DNA of 64,000 nt from Rhizobium rhizoryzae (GTDB lineage Bacteria; Pseudomonadota; Alphaproteobacteria; Rhizobiales; Rhizobiaceae), in the NCBI RefSeq assembly GCF_011046895.1, contig NZ_CP049249.1, forward strand, positions 620,001-684,000. Reading direction: 5' to 3'. This document shows, in pieces, positions 41,911-52,502 of this stretch (its first letter is position 1; each line of letters begins with the position of its first letter). Below the pieces are notes generated by a model, which was given only the letters and a program-made list of their open reading frames with translations, made no database searches and had not been told where the DNA came from. The position numbers and the translations under genes are program-made.

Positions 41911-43029
41911 ATGAAAATCACTGCCGTCGAACCGTTCATTCTACATTTGCCGCTCACATCGGATTCCATCTCCGACTCCACCCATAGCATCACGCACTGG
42001 GGCGTGGTCGGCGCCAAGATCACGACGGCTGACGGGCTGGAAGGCTACGGCTTTACCGGAACACATGCGCATCTGGCCTCGGACAGGCTGATCACCGCTT
42101 GCATTCGCGATTGCTATACACCGCTGCTGTTGGGAGAGGATGCGGCGGACCATCAGCGTCTCTGGACGAAACTTGCGCGCTACCCGGCGCTTCAATGGGT
42201 TGGGCGCGCGGGCATTACGCATCTGGCACTGGCAGCGGTGGATGTTGCCCTGTGGGATCTGGCCGCCAAGAAGGCGGGTGTTCCTCTCTGGTCACTACTG
42301 GGCGGAGCAAGAACTGAAAAGCTGGAGGCCTATAACACCGACATCGGCTGGATTTCCTTCTCGAAGGAAGCGTTGATTGCGGGTTCGGCGCGGGCTGTGG
42401 AAGAAGAGGGCTTTACCCGCATCAAGATCAAGGTCGGCCATGATGATCCCAATACAGACATCGAGCGCCTCGCCGCCGTGCGCGCCCGTGTGGGGAACAA
42501 TGTTCGCGTCGCAATCGACGCGAACGGTCGGTGGGACCTTCCAACCTGCCAGCGCTTCTGCGCACGGGCTGAAGGACTGGATATCTACTGGTTCGAGGAA
42601 CCCATGTGGTATGACGATATTGCCAGTCACGCAGCGCTTGCCCGCAATACATCGATACCCGTCGCATTGGGCGAACAGCTCTACACCGTGGATGCTTTCC
42701 GCAGCTTCATCAATGCGGGAGCGGTTCAGTATGTGCAGCCGGATGTGACCCGGCTCGGCGGCATCACCGAATACATCCAGGTCGCCGATCTGGCACTCGC
42801 GAACCGGCTGCCGGTGGTACCCCACGCTGGCGAGATGAGCCAGGTGCATGTGCATCTCAGCTACTGGCACCCGGCCTCAACAATCCTTGAATATATCCCT
42901 TGGATCAAGGATCACTTCCACGAGCCTTCTCACGTGAAGGACGGCATTTTCCTGCGTCCGCAACAGCCAGGGGCCAGCACAACACCCTTGGCAGAAAGCG
43001 TTGAGCGCTACTGCAAATCTCTTTCCTGA
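41911..43029 (+). CDS. Enolase-superfamily (MR/MLE) sugar-acid dehydratase
   Basis: A 372-residue enolase-superfamily enzyme. The KxK motif is in RIKIKVG near residue 172, metal ligands are in [17 protein letters not shown] and ALGEQLYT, the Asp of the His-Asp dyad follows in [13 protein letters not shown], and the His is in [13 protein letters not shown] near 300. This is the mandelate racemase subgroup, which contains acid-sugar dehydratases. It differs from the DgoD-like enzyme at 21376. GGAGGAGG lies upstream of the ATG. It follows GntR by 35 bases and, with Ldh2, may form a small acid-sugar module. The substrate is not identified. Confidence 0.86.
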   Translation: MKITAVEPFILHLPLTSDSISDSTHSITHWGVVGAKITTADGLEGYGFTGTHAHLASDRLITACIRDCYTPLLLGEDAADHQRLWTKLARYPALQWVGRAGITHLALAAVDVALWDLAAKKAGVPLWSLLGGARTEKLEAYNTDIGWISFSKEALIAGSARAVEEEGFTRIKIKVGHDDPNTDIERLAAVRARVGNNVRVAIDANGRWDLPTCQRFCARAEGLDIYWFEEPMWYDDIASHAALARNTSIPVALGEQLYTVDAFRSFINAGAVQYVQPDVTRLGGITEYIQVADLALANRLPVVPHAGEMSQVHVHLSYWHPASTILEYIPWIKDHFHEPSHVKDGIFLRPQQPGASTTPLAESVERYCKSLS

Positions 43030-43033
43030 TCAA

Positions 43034-44071
43034 TCAGCGGGCGGGGAGCAGCAAATCCCCGCCTTCGGCTTCCTGCATCATCAGCGCAAGAAGTTCGCGC
43101 GGAACATCATCCAAACCGGCATATTTCCAGCGCGGATTGCGATCCTTGTCTACGATCACCGCGCGAATGCCCTCGATGAAATCGCCGTGCTCCAGGACGC
43201 GGGAAACGAAGCGGTATTCATTGCGAATGCCGATTTCCAGCGTGTCCGCTTCGCGAATGGCTTTTAGCGTTGCCTGAAGCGAGATGGGGGAACCACGGCG
43301 AATGGCTTCCAGCGCCTTCACGGCCCATTCGGATGAGAGTGTACTCAGCCTATCGGTAATGTCATGAACGGTTTCGCCGCTGAAGGCGTGATCAATTTCT
43401 GACTGTCTCTCCGCGAAAACCGAGGTTGGCGGTGTTGACGAGAATTCAGAGATGACCGTTGCATCGCCAGTTTCTATCAGTCTGGCTTTGAGAGCCGCCA
43501 GCTTTTCACGCTCGACATAATGATCCGCAAGTTTGGCGTAGATGGCGTCGGCACCGTTCATGCGCGTGCCGGTCAGTCCCAGATATTCGCCCAGATGACC
43601 AGGTGCCTGATGAAGGAGATAGGTGCCGCCGACATCGGTAATCAGGCCGATGCTGCATTCCGGCATGGCGACAACGGAATGCTCCGTCACGATCCTGTGC
43701 GAACCATGGGCCGAAAGCCCCACACCACCGCCCATGACGATGCCATCCATGAAGGCAACATAAGGTTTCGGATAGTGCGCGATCATCGCATTCAGCCGAT
43801 ACTCATCCCGCCAGAAAGCATTTCCGGCATCGAACTGACCGGCCCGCCCATGTTCGTACATGGCCGACAGATCGCCACCAGCAGAGAAGGCACGTTCACT
43901 ATCGGAATCCACCATGACCAGCGAGATAGCGGGGTCATCCGCCCAGCGCGTCATTGCCTCGGTCATACCGTCAACGATGGCTTCATTGACTGCATTCAGC
44001 ACCTTGGGACGCGTCAGCGTGATATAGCCGACACGGCCTTCGACGCGAATGGTAAGATCGGAATTGCTCAT
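43034..44071 (-). CDS. 3-hydroxyisobutyryl-CoA hydrolase / enoyl-CoA hydratase family
   Basis: A 345-residue crotonase-fold protein. The oxyanion-hole segments are in FSAGGDLSAMYEHGR near residue 62 and GIVMGGGVGLSAHGSHRIVTE near 110, with the HIBCH-type ECSIGLITDVGGTYLLHQAPG near 138. The length and the long C-terminal part (EFSSTPPTSVF and after) fit 3-hydroxyisobutyryl-CoA hydrolase rather than a short hydratase. It would release 3-hydroxyisobutyrate from its CoA ester in valine breakdown, feeding mmsB at 12185. Last gene of the leftward bkd/liu run, 24 bases after liuC. Confidence 0.88.
   Translation of the reverse strand: MSNSDLTIRVEGRVGYITLTRPKVLNAVNEAIVDGMTEAMTRWADDPAISLVMVDSDSERAFSAGGDLSAMYEHGRAGQFDAGNAFWRDEYRLNAMIAHYPKPYVAFMDGIVMGGGVGLSAHGSHRIVTEHSVVAMPECSIGLITDVGGTYLLHQAPGHLGEYLGLTGTRMNGADAIYAKLADHYVEREKLAALKARLIETGDATVISEFSSTPPTSVFAERQSEIDHAFSGETVHDITDRLSTLSSEWAVKALEAIRRGSPISLQATLKAIREADTLEIGIRNEYRFVSRVLEHGDFIEGIRAVIVDKDRNPRWKYAGLDDVPRELLALMMQEAEGGDLLLPAR
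43040..43063 (+). terminator. GC-rich hairpin at the convergent 3' ends
   Basis: GGCGGGGA (43040-43047) and TCCCCGCC (43056-43063) form an 8-bp perfect stem with an 8-base loop, 10 bases past the stop of the rightward dehydratase and inside the final codons of the HIBCH gene. With no T tract it would be a weak terminator for the rightward transcript. Confidence 0.4.
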
Positions 44072-44095
44072 GCCGGATATCCTGTCATGACGGAC

Positions 44096-44881
44096 TTAAC
44101 TGTGATCCCAGTGGGGTTTACGCTTTTCGAAGAAGGCGGCAATGCCTTCTTTAGCCTCATCCTGCTCCCAGGCATCGGCCAGTGCGCTGATGCTTTCCTC
44201 GATCCGGTCAGCGTCGAGTGATCGGGAAAGCGAACGTGCCAGCGCCTTTGCAGACGCAACAGCACCCGGTGCCGTGGAAAGATAAAGTTCCGCTTCCGCG
44301 ATCGCCTCGCTCATCAAGGCGTCCGCACTGACCACCCGCGACACAATTCCAAGTTCCACGGCTTCCAAGGCCGAGAACCGTTTTGCCGACATGAACACGC
44401 GTCGTGCCCGTCCCTCGCCCATGCGCGCCAGCACATAGGGGCCAATAGTTGCCGGAATGATGCCAAGCCGTGTTTCTGTCAGACCGAACAAGGTCTCCGG
44501 CGTCGCGAGCGCCACATCGCATATGCAGGCCATGCCCACACCGCCGCCAAAGGCGCTGCCATGGATGGCGCCGATCAACGGCTGAGGCAGGCCGTTCAAT
44601 GCGCCTAGCATGGTTGCGAGTTTGCGCGCCTCCGCCATGCGCGTTTTCCGATCAGACTGCATTTGCTGGCGCATCCAGTCCAGATCGCCACCGGCACAAA
44701 ATGTGGCTCCATCACCGGAGAGAATGACGGCCCGCCAGTCCCGCCGCTCCTGTGCGCTTGCCGCAAATTCCGTCAACTCCGCGATCATCTGTGCTGATAG
44801 CGCATTGCGCTTGTCAGGCCGGATCAGGCGAAGCTGCACAATACCGCGCGCATCGACCTCCACCTTGATCGTCTCGCTCAT
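44096..44881 (-). CDS. liuC: 3-methylglutaconyl-CoA hydratase
   Basis: A 261-residue enoyl-CoA hydratase-family enzyme that hydrates 3-methylglutaconyl-CoA to HMG-CoA in leucine breakdown. FCAGGDLDWMRQ near residue 60 and GSAFGGGVGMACICDVALA near 110 build the CoA and oxyanion sites; FGLTETRLGIIPATIGPYVL near 132 is characteristic of this subgroup. Its start overlaps the HMG-CoA lyase stop by four bases (ATGA). Context with liuA, B, D, E makes the role near certain. Confidence 0.92.
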   Translation of the reverse strand: MSETIKVEVDARGIVQLRLIRPDKRNALSAQMIAELTEFAASAQERRDWRAVILSGDGATFCAGGDLDWMRQQMQSDRKTRMAEARKLATMLGALNGLPQPLIGAIHGSAFGGGVGMACICDVALATPETLFGLTETRLGIIPATIGPYVLARMGEGRARRVFMSAKRFSALEAVELGIVSRVVSADALMSEAIAEAELYLSTAPGAVASAKALARSLSRSLDADRIEESISALADAWEQDEAKEGIAAFFEKRKPHWDHS

Positions 44882-45735
44882 GTCCCGCTCCTCAGCGTTT
44901 TGGCGAAAGCAGCAGCATCATCAAGCGCATCGAGATCAAGACCGGTCTCGAAACCTGATGCAGCCAGATGCCGCGCCACGGCTTCCGTTGCCACATTGCC
45001 CGCCGCCCCCGGCGCATAGGGGCAGCCGCCCAAGCCACCGACAGAGGCATCGAATACCCGCAACCCCTTTTCCAGTGCCACGTCTATATTGCGGAGCGCC
45101 CGACCGCCGGTATCATGAAAATGCCCTGCCAGTTTTCGAGCCGGAACGACATCCAGCACAGCTTCCAGCATGGCTGCCACGGCTTGCGGCGTGCCGCGCC
45201 CCAGCGTCTCTCCAAGCGAGATTTCTTGGCAACCGAGTGCTGCCAACTTGCCAGCAACACGGGCAACCGGTTCGGGTTCAACACGGCCTTCGAAGGGGCA
45301 ATCTGTAACGACTGACACATAACCGCGAAGGCGTAGACGAGCTGCCAGCGCTGACTCGGCTACCGGCTTCAAGCGTTCCAGGCTTTCGGCAATCGAGGTA
45401 TTGAGATTGGCACGGCTGAAGCCTTCCGAGGCCGAAACAAAGATTGCCACCTCATCAGCACCGGCCAGCTTTGCAGCCTCGTATCCCCTCAGGTTCGGTG
45501 CAAGCACCGCATAGGACCGACCTTGGCGACGTGGAACACTCGCCATCACCTCTGCCGCATCTGCCATCTGCGGCACCCATCTGGGGCTGACGAAACTGGT
45601 GGCCTCGATCCGGCGAAACCCGCAGCGACTGAGCTTTTCGATCAGAGCCAGCTTATCGGCGGTTGGGATGACCCGCTTCTCGTTCTGCAGCCCGTCGCGC
45701 GGACCGACCTCATAAAGCTCCACCAATTCAGCCAT
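44878..45735 (-). CDS. liuE: Hydroxymethylglutaryl-CoA lyase
   Basis: A 285-residue TIM-barrel enzyme that splits HMG-CoA into acetoacetate and acetyl-CoA. EVGPRDGLQNE near residue 8 gives the metal-binding Asp, and SVGGLGGCPYAPGAAGNVATE near 235 is the HMG-CoA lyase signature with the active-site cysteine. ATG 45735 overlaps the liuD stop by eight bases; the longer frame to 45828 is rejected. Final enzyme of the leucine route. Confidence 0.95.
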   Translation of the reverse strand: MAELVELYEVGPRDGLQNEKRVIPTADKLALIEKLSRCGFRRIEATSFVSPRWVPQMADAAEVMASVPRRQGRSYAVLAPNLRGYEAAKLAGADEVAIFVSASEGFSRANLNTSIAESLERLKPVAESALAARLRLRGYVSVVTDCPFEGRVEPEPVARVAGKLAALGCQEISLGETLGRGTPQAVAAMLEAVLDVVPARKLAGHFHDTGGRALRNIDVALEKGLRVFDASVGGLGGCPYAPGAAGNVATEAVARHLAASGFETGLDLDALDDAAAFAKTLRSGT

Positions 45736-47680
45736 GCGGCACAGCCTCCGGCTCCAGCTGAACCAGCGGATCGCCCGCAGAAATCTGTGTGCCTTCTGAT
45801 ACGAACACCTCCGCGACACGGCCGGCACGCGCGGCTTTCAGCGTGTGCTCCATCTTCATGGCTTCCAGTACGCACAGCGGCTGACCGGCCTCCACCGTCT
45901 CCCCCGCTTGCACAAGCATTGCGCGCACCAGCCCAGGCATGGGGGCAAGCGTAACATCGCCGCCGGGACCAGCCGACTGATCGCGATCCAGCGGATCGTG
46001 CAGGCGGAAGCTCAAAAGGTGCCCAGACGAGAAGACGTGGTAACCTTCGGCTTCAACAACCTGCGCATCGGGTTGCCCTTCGAGAGACCAGCCGGAACCG
46101 CGGCGAACGGCGGTAAAGACATCGCCTTCAATTGATGCCTGTGCTTGATCGGGGTGAGTGAGTTGAAGCCTCACCTCCAGCATTTCTCCCGCCTCTTCCA
46201 GAGCAACACATTGCTCCAATGGAGCCCAGAGAGAAAATCCGGCAAGCGGATCGTTGGGAATTGCCGCAGCATGGAGAGCCGCCAAGCCTGCCATAGCCAT
46301 CTCCCGCCTACGGCTCTCCGGCTTTGCCGTCAGCGCAGCAAGGTCTCTGGCAATCAAACCCGTATCGACTTCGCCTTTGGCAAATCCTTCATGACGGGAA
46401 AGCGCGGCGAGGAAGGTCAGGTTCGTCACCGTCCCAGCCACCTGCGCTTCATCCAAGGCGCGGGAAAGCTTTGAAAGCGCGATGTCCCGCGTCGGCCCAT
46501 GGGTGATGATCTTGGCGATCATCGGATCGTACCAGGGCGAGATCTCATCGCCGGTACGAACGCCGGTGTCGGCACGGCAGTTGGTGGGGAAAGCCAGATG
46601 CGCCAACCTGCCCGTTGAGGGCAAGAAACCGGCATCCACGTCTTCCGCATAAAGCCGGGCCTCGAAAGCATGGCCGTTCAGTCGGATGTCATCCTGGCCA
46701 AGCGGCAGGCGCTCGCCGCTCGCCACACGCAATTGCCATTCCACGAGATCGAGCCCGGTGACCGCCTCTGTGACAGGATGCTCTACCTGAAGCCGAGTGT
46801 TCATTTCCATGAACCAGAAGCGATCCGGGCGAAGCCCTTCTGACCCATCGACAATGAATTCGATGGTGCCCGCGCCGGAATAGCCGATGGCTTTCGCCGC
46901 CTTGACCGCCGCCGACCCCATGGCTCCACGCATCTGGAGCGTCATGCCGGGGGCTGGCGCTTCCTCGATCACCTTTTGATGCCGCCGCTGGAGCGAACAA
47001 TCTCGCTCGAAAAGGTGCACGGCATCTATGCCATCACCAAAAACCTGCACCTCGATATGACGGGGTGCAGCGACATATTTTTCGATGAGAACGGCGTCAT
47101 TGCCGAAAGCATTTGCAGCTTCCGCCTTGGCGGAGCGAAGCGCATCGGCAAATTCGCCAGCGCTTTCCACCCGCCGCATTCCCTTGCCACCACCACCGGC
47201 GACGGCCTTGATAAGTACCGGATAGCCGATGCGTTCGGCCTGCTGAGCCAAGAATGCACCGTCCTGATTATCCCCGTGATAACCGGGAACGACCGGAACG
47301 CCCGCTTTCTCCATCAGCGCCTTGGCCGCATCCTTCAGGCCCATGGCACGAATGGCGTCGGCGGAAGGACCGATGAAGACGAGACCGGCAGCCTTTACCG
47401 CATCGACGAGATCCGGGTTTTCCGACAGAAAACCGTAGCCCGGATGGATGGCCTCCACACCCGTTTGAAGCGCAGCAGCGATGATGGCATCACCCCTTAG
47501 ATAGCTATCCTTGGGAGCTGCGCCGCCGATGCAGACTGCCACATCCGCCAGCTTTACGTGCAACGCATTTCGGTCGGCTTCCGAATAGACGGCAACCGTC
47601 GAGACACCCAGCTGGCGTGCTGTCTTGATGATGCGGCAGGCAATCTCACCGCGATTGGCAATCAGGATCTTGCGAAACAT
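45728..47680 (-). CDS. liuD: Methylcrotonyl-CoA carboxylase, biotin-containing alpha subunit
   Basis: A 650-residue subunit with biotin carboxylase (about residues 1-445: FRKILIANRGEIACRI, the ATP-grasp loop VAGGGGKGMRRV, EMNTRLQVEHPVTE) and a C-terminal biotinyl domain with the biotinylated lysine at residue 609 in LEAMKMEH. Start ATG 47680 is preceded by GGGGAGAG. It carboxylates 3-methylcrotonyl-CoA together with liuB, the next gene upstream. The AMKM motif and the liu context separate it from acetyl- and propionyl-CoA carboxylases. Confidence 0.95.
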   Translation of the reverse strand: MFRKILIANRGEIACRIIKTARQLGVSTVAVYSEADRNALHVKLADVAVCIGGAAPKDSYLRGDAIIAAALQTGVEAIHPGYGFLSENPDLVDAVKAAGLVFIGPSADAIRAMGLKDAAKALMEKAGVPVVPGYHGDNQDGAFLAQQAERIGYPVLIKAVAGGGGKGMRRVESAGEFADALRSAKAEAANAFGNDAVLIEKYVAAPRHIEVQVFGDGIDAVHLFERDCSLQRRHQKVIEEAPAPGMTLQMRGAMGSAAVKAAKAIGYSGAGTIEFIVDGSEGLRPDRFWFMEMNTRLQVEHPVTEAVTGLDLVEWQLRVASGERLPLGQDDIRLNGHAFEARLYAEDVDAGFLPSTGRLAHLAFPTNCRADTGVRTGDEISPWYDPMIAKIITHGPTRDIALSKLSRALDEAQVAGTVTNLTFLAALSRHEGFAKGEVDTGLIARDLAALTAKPESRRREMAMAGLAALHAAAIPNDPLAGFSLWAPLEQCVALEEAGEMLEVRLQLTHPDQAQASIEGDVFTAVRRGSGWSLEGQPDAQVVEAEGYHVFSSGHLLSFRLHDPLDRDQSAGPGGDVTLAPMPGLVRAMLVQAGETVEAGQPLCVLEAMKMEHTLKAARAGRVAEVFVSEGTQISAGDPLVQLEPEAVPHG

Positions 47681-47700
47681 TGTTCTCTCCCCTTTTGCCA

Positions 47701-49305
47701 TCACATTCGGAACAGGCCGAACCGGGTTTCCCCGATTGGCGCGTTCAGGCTGGCGGAAAGTGAAAGGGCAAGAACCTCACGCGTCTTGCGCGGATCCACG
47801 ATGCCATCGTCCCAGAGACGCGCCGAGGCATAAAGCGGGTGGCTTTGCCGCTCGAACATATCCAGTGTCGGGCGCTTGAACTCGGCTTCTTCCTCTGCGC
47901 TCCAGCTACCACCCTTGCGCTCTATGCCTTCGCGGCGAACGGTGGCCAGAACACCCGCGGCCTGCTCCCCGCCCATGACCGAAATCCGCGAATTCGGCCA
48001 TGTCCATAAAAAGCGGGGCGAGAAGGCACGACCCGCCATGCCATAATTTCCCGCCCCGAAAGAGCCGCCCACAAGCATGGTGATTTTCGGTACGGCAGTC
48101 GTCGCCACCGCCGTCACCATCTTGGCACCGTGGCGGGCAATACCTTCGTTTTCGTATTTCCTGCCCACCATGAAGCCGGTTATGTTTTGCAGGAACACCA
48201 GTGGAATGCCGCGCTGCGAACATAGCTCCACAAAATGTGCGCCCTTCTGCGCACTTTCGGAAAAAAGCACGCCATTGTTGGCGACAATCCCGACGGGGCA
48301 CCCCATGATATGGGCGAAACCGCAGACCAGCGTTTCGCCGAAGCGCGCCTTGAATTCATCAAAGCGGCTGCCGTCCACTACGCGCGCGATCACCTCACGA
48401 ATGTCATAGGGCGTGCGCAGGTCGGCAGGTACTACATCCAGCAGTTCTTCCGGATCATAGGCTGGAAGTTCCGGCGCCTGCCATTGAACGGAATGCTGCT
48501 TCTGCCGGTTGAGATTGGCAACAGCGCGGCGGGCAAGCGCCAGCGCATGGGCATCGTCTTCCGCCAGATAGTCCGCCACGCCGGAAAGGCGCGTATGAAC
48601 ATCGCCACCACCCAGATCTTCCGCACTGACGACCTCGCCGGTCGCAGCCTTCACCAGCGGTGGACCGGCCAGAAAGATCGTACCCTGATCCCGCACGATG
48701 ATGGAAACATCCGACATGGCAGGCACGTAAGCACCGCCCGCCGTACAGGACCCCATGACAACCGCGATCTGCGCCATGCCCATGGCGCTCATCTGCGCCT
48801 GATTGAAGAAGATGCGGCCAAAATGATCGCGATCCGGGAAGACCTCATCCTGGTTCGGCAGGTTCGCGCCGCCGCTATCCACGAGGTAGATGCAGGGCAG
48901 ATTGCAAGCCTCGGCAATCTCTTGCGCCCGCAAATGCTTCTTCACCGTCATTGGGTAATAGGTGCCACCCTTCACCGTCGCATCATTGGCGACGACCATG
49001 ACGTCCTGCCCCTCGACACGGCCGACACCTGCAATCAGGCCAGCCGCAGGTGCAGCACCCTCATACATGTCATGCGCAGCCGTTGCGCCAACCTCCAGAA
49101 AGGGCGATCCGATATCCAGAAGGTTGGCCACGCGCTCCCGCGGCAGCATCTTACCGCGACTTGCATGCCGCTTGCGCGCCTCCTCGCCACCCCCTTGCGC
49201 AGCAAGTTCCGCAGCCGCGCGAATGGTTTCCAGCATGGCCAGATGCGCAGCACGGTTCTTTTTCGCGCTCTCCGATCCAGCAATATGTTGGGATTTCAAT
49301 CTCAT
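47701..49305 (-). CDS. liuB: Methylcrotonyl-CoA carboxylase, carboxyltransferase beta subunit
   Basis: A 534-residue carboxyltransferase with two crotonase-like halves. [25 protein letters not shown] near residue 93 and [24 protein letters not shown] near 130 belong to MCC-beta, and [19 protein letters not shown] and [35 protein letters not shown] follow in the C half. It lies 20 bases before liuD and 36 after liuA, in the standard liu order. It forms the MCC complex with liuD. Confidence 0.95.
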   Translation of the reverse strand: MRLKSQHIAGSESAKKNRAAHLAMLETIRAAAELAAQGGGEEARKRHASRGKMLPRERVANLLDIGSPFLEVGATAAHDMYEGAAPAAGLIAGVGRVEGQDVMVVANDATVKGGTYYPMTVKKHLRAQEIAEACNLPCIYLVDSGGANLPNQDEVFPDRDHFGRIFFNQAQMSAMGMAQIAVVMGSCTAGGAYVPAMSDVSIIVRDQGTIFLAGPPLVKAATGEVVSAEDLGGGDVHTRLSGVADYLAEDDAHALALARRAVANLNRQKQHSVQWQAPELPAYDPEELLDVVPADLRTPYDIREVIARVVDGSRFDEFKARFGETLVCGFAHIMGCPVGIVANNGVLFSESAQKGAHFVELCSQRGIPLVFLQNITGFMVGRKYENEGIARHGAKMVTAVATTAVPKITMLVGGSFGAGNYGMAGRAFSPRFLWTWPNSRISVMGGEQAAGVLATVRREGIERKGGSWSAEEEAEFKRPTLDMFERQSHPLYASARLWDDGIVDPRKTREVLALSLSASLNAPIGETRFGLFRM

Positions 49306-49341
49306 CGGCTCCTCCAGCCGTTACACCACAGGCAAGCAGGT

Positions 49342-50505
49342 TCAGGCCATGGCGGCCATCAACTCCCGGCCAATCAGCATGCGGCGAATTTCGGATGTGC
49401 CAGCCCCAATTTCCATTAGCTTCGCATCGCGGAACAGACGGCTCACCACGCTATCACTCAAGAAGCCCGCCCCGCCCAGCGCCTGCACGGCCTGATGGGC
49501 CTGCACCATGGCCTGCTCACTGGCATAGAGCACGGCGCCTGCCGCATCCTGCCGCGTGACCGTGCCGCGATCGCAAGCCTTGGCGACCTCATAGACATAG
49601 GCGCGCGCAGTATTGAGGCTCACATACATATCGGCGATCTTGCCCTGCATGAGCTGGAAATTGCCGATCGGCTGGCCGAACTGCTCTCGGGTTGAGACAT
49701 AGGGCATGACCTCATCCAGACAGGCCGCCATGATGCCAAGCCCGATGCCGGACAGCACCACACGCTCGTAATCCAACCCAGACATCAGGACACGAACACC
49801 GCGGCCTTCTTCGCCAAGTACATTTTCGAAAGGCACTTCCACGCTGTCGAAATTCAGTTCCGCCGTATTTGAGCCGCGCATGCCCAGCTTGTCAAAATGC
49901 GGGCTGGTGGAAAAACCCCTCATGCCCTTTTCGATGATGAAGGCGGTGATGCCCTTCGATCCTGCCTCCGGGTCAGTCTTGGCATAAACCACCAGCACAT
50001 CGGCGTCAGGGCCGTTGGTGATCCAGTATTTGTTGCCCTTCAGAACGTAATGACCGTCGCGCTTTTCGGCCCTGAGCTTCATGGAGACGACATCCGACCC
50101 CGCGCCCGGCTCCGACATAGCCAGCGCGCCGACGTGTTCACCGGAAACAAGCTTCGGCAGATACTTCTGTTTCTGAGCTTCAGAACCATTCAGCTTGATC
50201 TGGTTGACGCAAAGATTGGAATGGGCACCGTAGGAAAGGCTGATGGAGGCGGAGGCACGCGCAATCTCCTCCACCGCCACCGTGTGCGCCAGATACCCCA
50301 TGCCCGCACCGCCATAGGCTTCATCCACGGTGATGCCGAGCAAGCCCAGTTCCCCCATCTCCTTCCAGAGTTGGTTCGGGAAACTATTGGAGCGATCCAC
50401 CTCGGCAGCCAGCGGCTTCACCCGTTCCTGCGCCCAGTCCTGAACGGTTTCGCGCAATGCCGCGACATCCTCTCCCAGATCGAAGCTCATCGTAGCGTGA
50501 AACAT
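49342..50505 (-). CDS. liuA: Isovaleryl-CoA dehydrogenase
   Basis: A 387-residue acyl-CoA dehydrogenase. Start ATG 50505 has GGGAGGAG upstream. [12 protein letters not shown] near residue 92, [19 protein letters not shown] near 130 and [17 protein letters not shown] near 160 are IVD-type, and the catalytic glutamate is expected near [18 protein letters not shown], around residue 250. It converts isovaleryl-CoA to 3-methylcrotonyl-CoA, passing electrons to ETF. Position directly before liuB supports leucine specificity. Confidence 0.93.
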   Translation of the reverse strand: MFHATMSFDLGEDVAALRETVQDWAQERVKPLAAEVDRSNSFPNQLWKEMGELGLLGITVDEAYGGAGMGYLAHTVAVEEIARASASISLSYGAHSNLCVNQIKLNGSEAQKQKYLPKLVSGEHVGALAMSEPGAGSDVVSMKLRAEKRDGHYVLKGNKYWITNGPDADVLVVYAKTDPEAGSKGITAFIIEKGMRGFSTSPHFDKLGMRGSNTAELNFDSVEVPFENVLGEEGRGVRVLMSGLDYERVVLSGIGLGIMAACLDEVMPYVSTREQFGQPIGNFQLMQGKIADMYVSLNTARAYVYEVAKACDRGTVTRQDAAGAVLYASEQAMVQAHQAVQALGGAGFLSDSVVSRLFRDAKLMEIGAGTSEIRRMLIGRELMAAMA

Positions 50506-50540
50506 GAAGTCTCCTCCCTTCCCGTTCACGATACCGCCAA

Positions 50541-51314
50541 TCAGCGGTTCTTGAAATCAGCAGGCCTGCGCGCCACGAAAGCGGCCATGCCTTCGGAGCG
50601 ATCTTCCAGGGCAAAGGTGGAATGGAACAGGCGGCGCTCGACCAACAGCCCTTCGGCAAGTGTTGTCTCAAAGGCGCGATTGACTGCTTCCTTTGCCATG
50701 GCCGCCACCGGTTGAGACATGCCAGCCACAACCGTTGCGACCTTGACCGCCTCTTCCACCAGATCCACCGCCGGGAATACGCGGCTGACGAGACCGCAAC
50801 GTTCTGCTTCAGCAGCATCCATCATGCGACCTGTCAGAACCATATCCATGGCCTTGGACTTGCCAACGAAGCGCGTCAGCCGCTGCGAACCGCCCATGCC
50901 GGGAATAGTGCCGAGCTTGATTTCCGGCTGGCCGAACTTGGCCGTATCCGATGCCAGAATGAAATCGCACATCATGGCAAGTTCGCAGCCACCGCCCAGC
51001 GCAAAGCCCGACACGGCAGCAATGATTGGCTTGCGGCGGTTGGTAAACAGCGACCATTCCGAAAACTTGTCGGTGACGGCCACATCCTGAAACGTCAGCG
51101 GCTGCATTTCCTTGATATCAGCGCCCGCCGCGAAAGCCTTTTCAGAGCCGGTCAGAACAAGGCACCCGATGCTGTCATCGGCATCCGCCTCGGCCGTAAC
51201 GGCGATCAATTCCTGCGCGACGGTGGAATTCAAGGCGTTCAGGGCTTCAGGGCGGTTAAGGCGGATCAGAAGCACGCTATCGCGGCGTTCCGTCAGAATG
51301 GTTTGGTAGGTCAT
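50541..51314 (-). CDS. Short-chain enoyl-CoA hydratase
   Basis: A 257-residue crotonase-family enzyme. [16 protein letters not shown] near residue 61, [20 protein letters not shown] near 105 (first catalytic Glu) and [20 protein letters not shown] near 128 (second Glu) match mitochondrial-type ECHS1. Start ATG 51314 follows GGGAGAGACACC. In this run it probably hydrates methacrylyl-CoA in the valine branch; it could also serve tiglyl-CoA. Confidence 0.9.
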   Translation of the reverse strand: MTYQTILTERRDSVLLIRLNRPEALNALNSTVAQELIAVTAEADADDSIGCLVLTGSEKAFAAGADIKEMQPLTFQDVAVTDKFSEWSLFTNRRKPIIAAVSGFALGGGCELAMMCDFILASDTAKFGQPEIKLGTIPGMGGSQRLTRFVGKSKAMDMVLTGRMMDAAEAERCGLVSRVFPAVDLVEEAVKVATVVAGMSQPVAAMAKEAVNRAFETTLAEGLLVERRLFHSTFALEDRSEGMAAFVARRPADFKNR

Positions 51315-51336
51315 GGTGTCTCTCCCTTCGGCCCGC

Positions 51337-52479
51337 TTACGCCTGCGCAATCACAGTGCGCGCCACGATCAGCCGCATGATTTCATTGGTACCTTCCAGA
51401 ATCTGGTGAACGCGAAGATCGCGCACGATCTTCTCGATCCCGTAGTCTGCCAGGTAGCCATAACCACCGTGCAGTTGCAGCGCACGGTTGGCAACATCAA
51501 ACCCGGCATCCGTCACATGCTTCTTGGCCATGGCGCAAAGCTGCGTTGCTTCCGGTAGCTTCGCATCGAGTGCTGATGCTGCACGCCACAGAAAGGTGCG
51601 AGAAACTTCCAGATCAATCGCCATTTCCGCCAGCGCAAACTGCAAGGCCTGGAACTCGTTCAGCTTCTGGCCGAAGGCCTTGCGCTCATTGGTATAGGTA
51701 ACAGCCTTATCGAGTGCCGATTGCGCGCCGCCAAGCGAACAGGCGGCGATGGAGGTGCGCCCGCCATCCAGCGCTTCCATGGCCAGTTTGAAGCCGGCTC
51801 CTTGCGGCCCCAGCATGGCATCGGCCTTAACGCGCACCTTATCGAGCATGACTGTGCGGGTTGGCTGGGCATTCCAGCCCATTTTCTTCTCGTTGGCTCC
51901 AAAGGAGAGACCGGCTGCATCCTTCTCCACCAGAAAGGCAGAAACCCCCTTGGCGCCGGGACCACCGGTGCGCGCCATGACGACATAGAGATCGGTCGCG
52001 CCAGCGCCAGAAATGAACATCTTCTGGCCGGTCAGCAGATAGTCATCACCGTCGCGCTCCGCCCGTGTTGTCAACGCAGCCGCATCCGAGCCGCAGGAGG
52101 GTTCCGTCAGGCAATAGGAGGCCAACAATTCGCCGGTGCAAAGACGCGGCAGATAGGCGGATTTCTGTACCTCGCTGCCATGCTTGTCGATCATGCTCGC
52201 GACCATGTTGTGGATCGAAAGATAGGCGGAGAAAGCCGGGCACCCCTTCGCAAGCGCTTCATAAACGAGCACCGCTTCCACCCGGCCGAGGCCGGAGCCA
52301 CCATGTGCATCGGAAACCATGATACCGCCGAGCCCGAGCGCCATGGCACTCTTGAGCACATCCACCGGAAAATGCTTGGCCTGATCCCACTCGATCGCTT
52401 GCGGTGCGACTTCATCCTGGGCAAAGGCTTCCGCCATTTCGCGAATGGCCGCCTGCTCTTCCGTCAGCGAAAAATCCAT
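51337..52479 (-). CDS. Acyl-CoA dehydrogenase, probable isobutyryl-CoA dehydrogenase
   Basis: A 380-residue flavoenzyme. [21 protein letters not shown] near residue 123 and [21 protein letters not shown] near 150 surround the FAD, and [40 protein letters not shown] near the end is typical of short branched-chain enzymes. It differs from liuA, and next to the hydratase and the 3-hydroxyisobutyryl-CoA hydrolase it fits the valine-derived substrate. 2-methylbutyryl-CoA from isoleucine is also possible. Confidence 0.88.
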   Translation of the reverse strand: MDFSLTEEQAAIREMAEAFAQDEVAPQAIEWDQAKHFPVDVLKSAMALGLGGIMVSDAHGGSGLGRVEAVLVYEALAKGCPAFSAYLSIHNMVASMIDKHGSEVQKSAYLPRLCTGELLASYCLTEPSCGSDAAALTTRAERDGDDYLLTGQKMFISGAGATDLYVVMARTGGPGAKGVSAFLVEKDAAGLSFGANEKKMGWNAQPTRTVMLDKVRVKADAMLGPQGAGFKLAMEALDGGRTSIAACSLGGAQSALDKAVTYTNERKAFGQKLNEFQALQFALAEMAIDLEVSRTFLWRAASALDAKLPEATQLCAMAKKHVTDAGFDVANRALQLHGGYGYLADYGIEKIVRDLRVHQILEGTNEIMRLIVARTVIAQA

Positions 52480-52502
52480 GGGTATCCCTCCTCATTCCAC
52501 AT

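Noticed and set aside
48235-49419. 394-codon open frame on the + strand opposite liuB
   Set aside because: Shadow of the carboxyltransferase gene, with no start context or family match.
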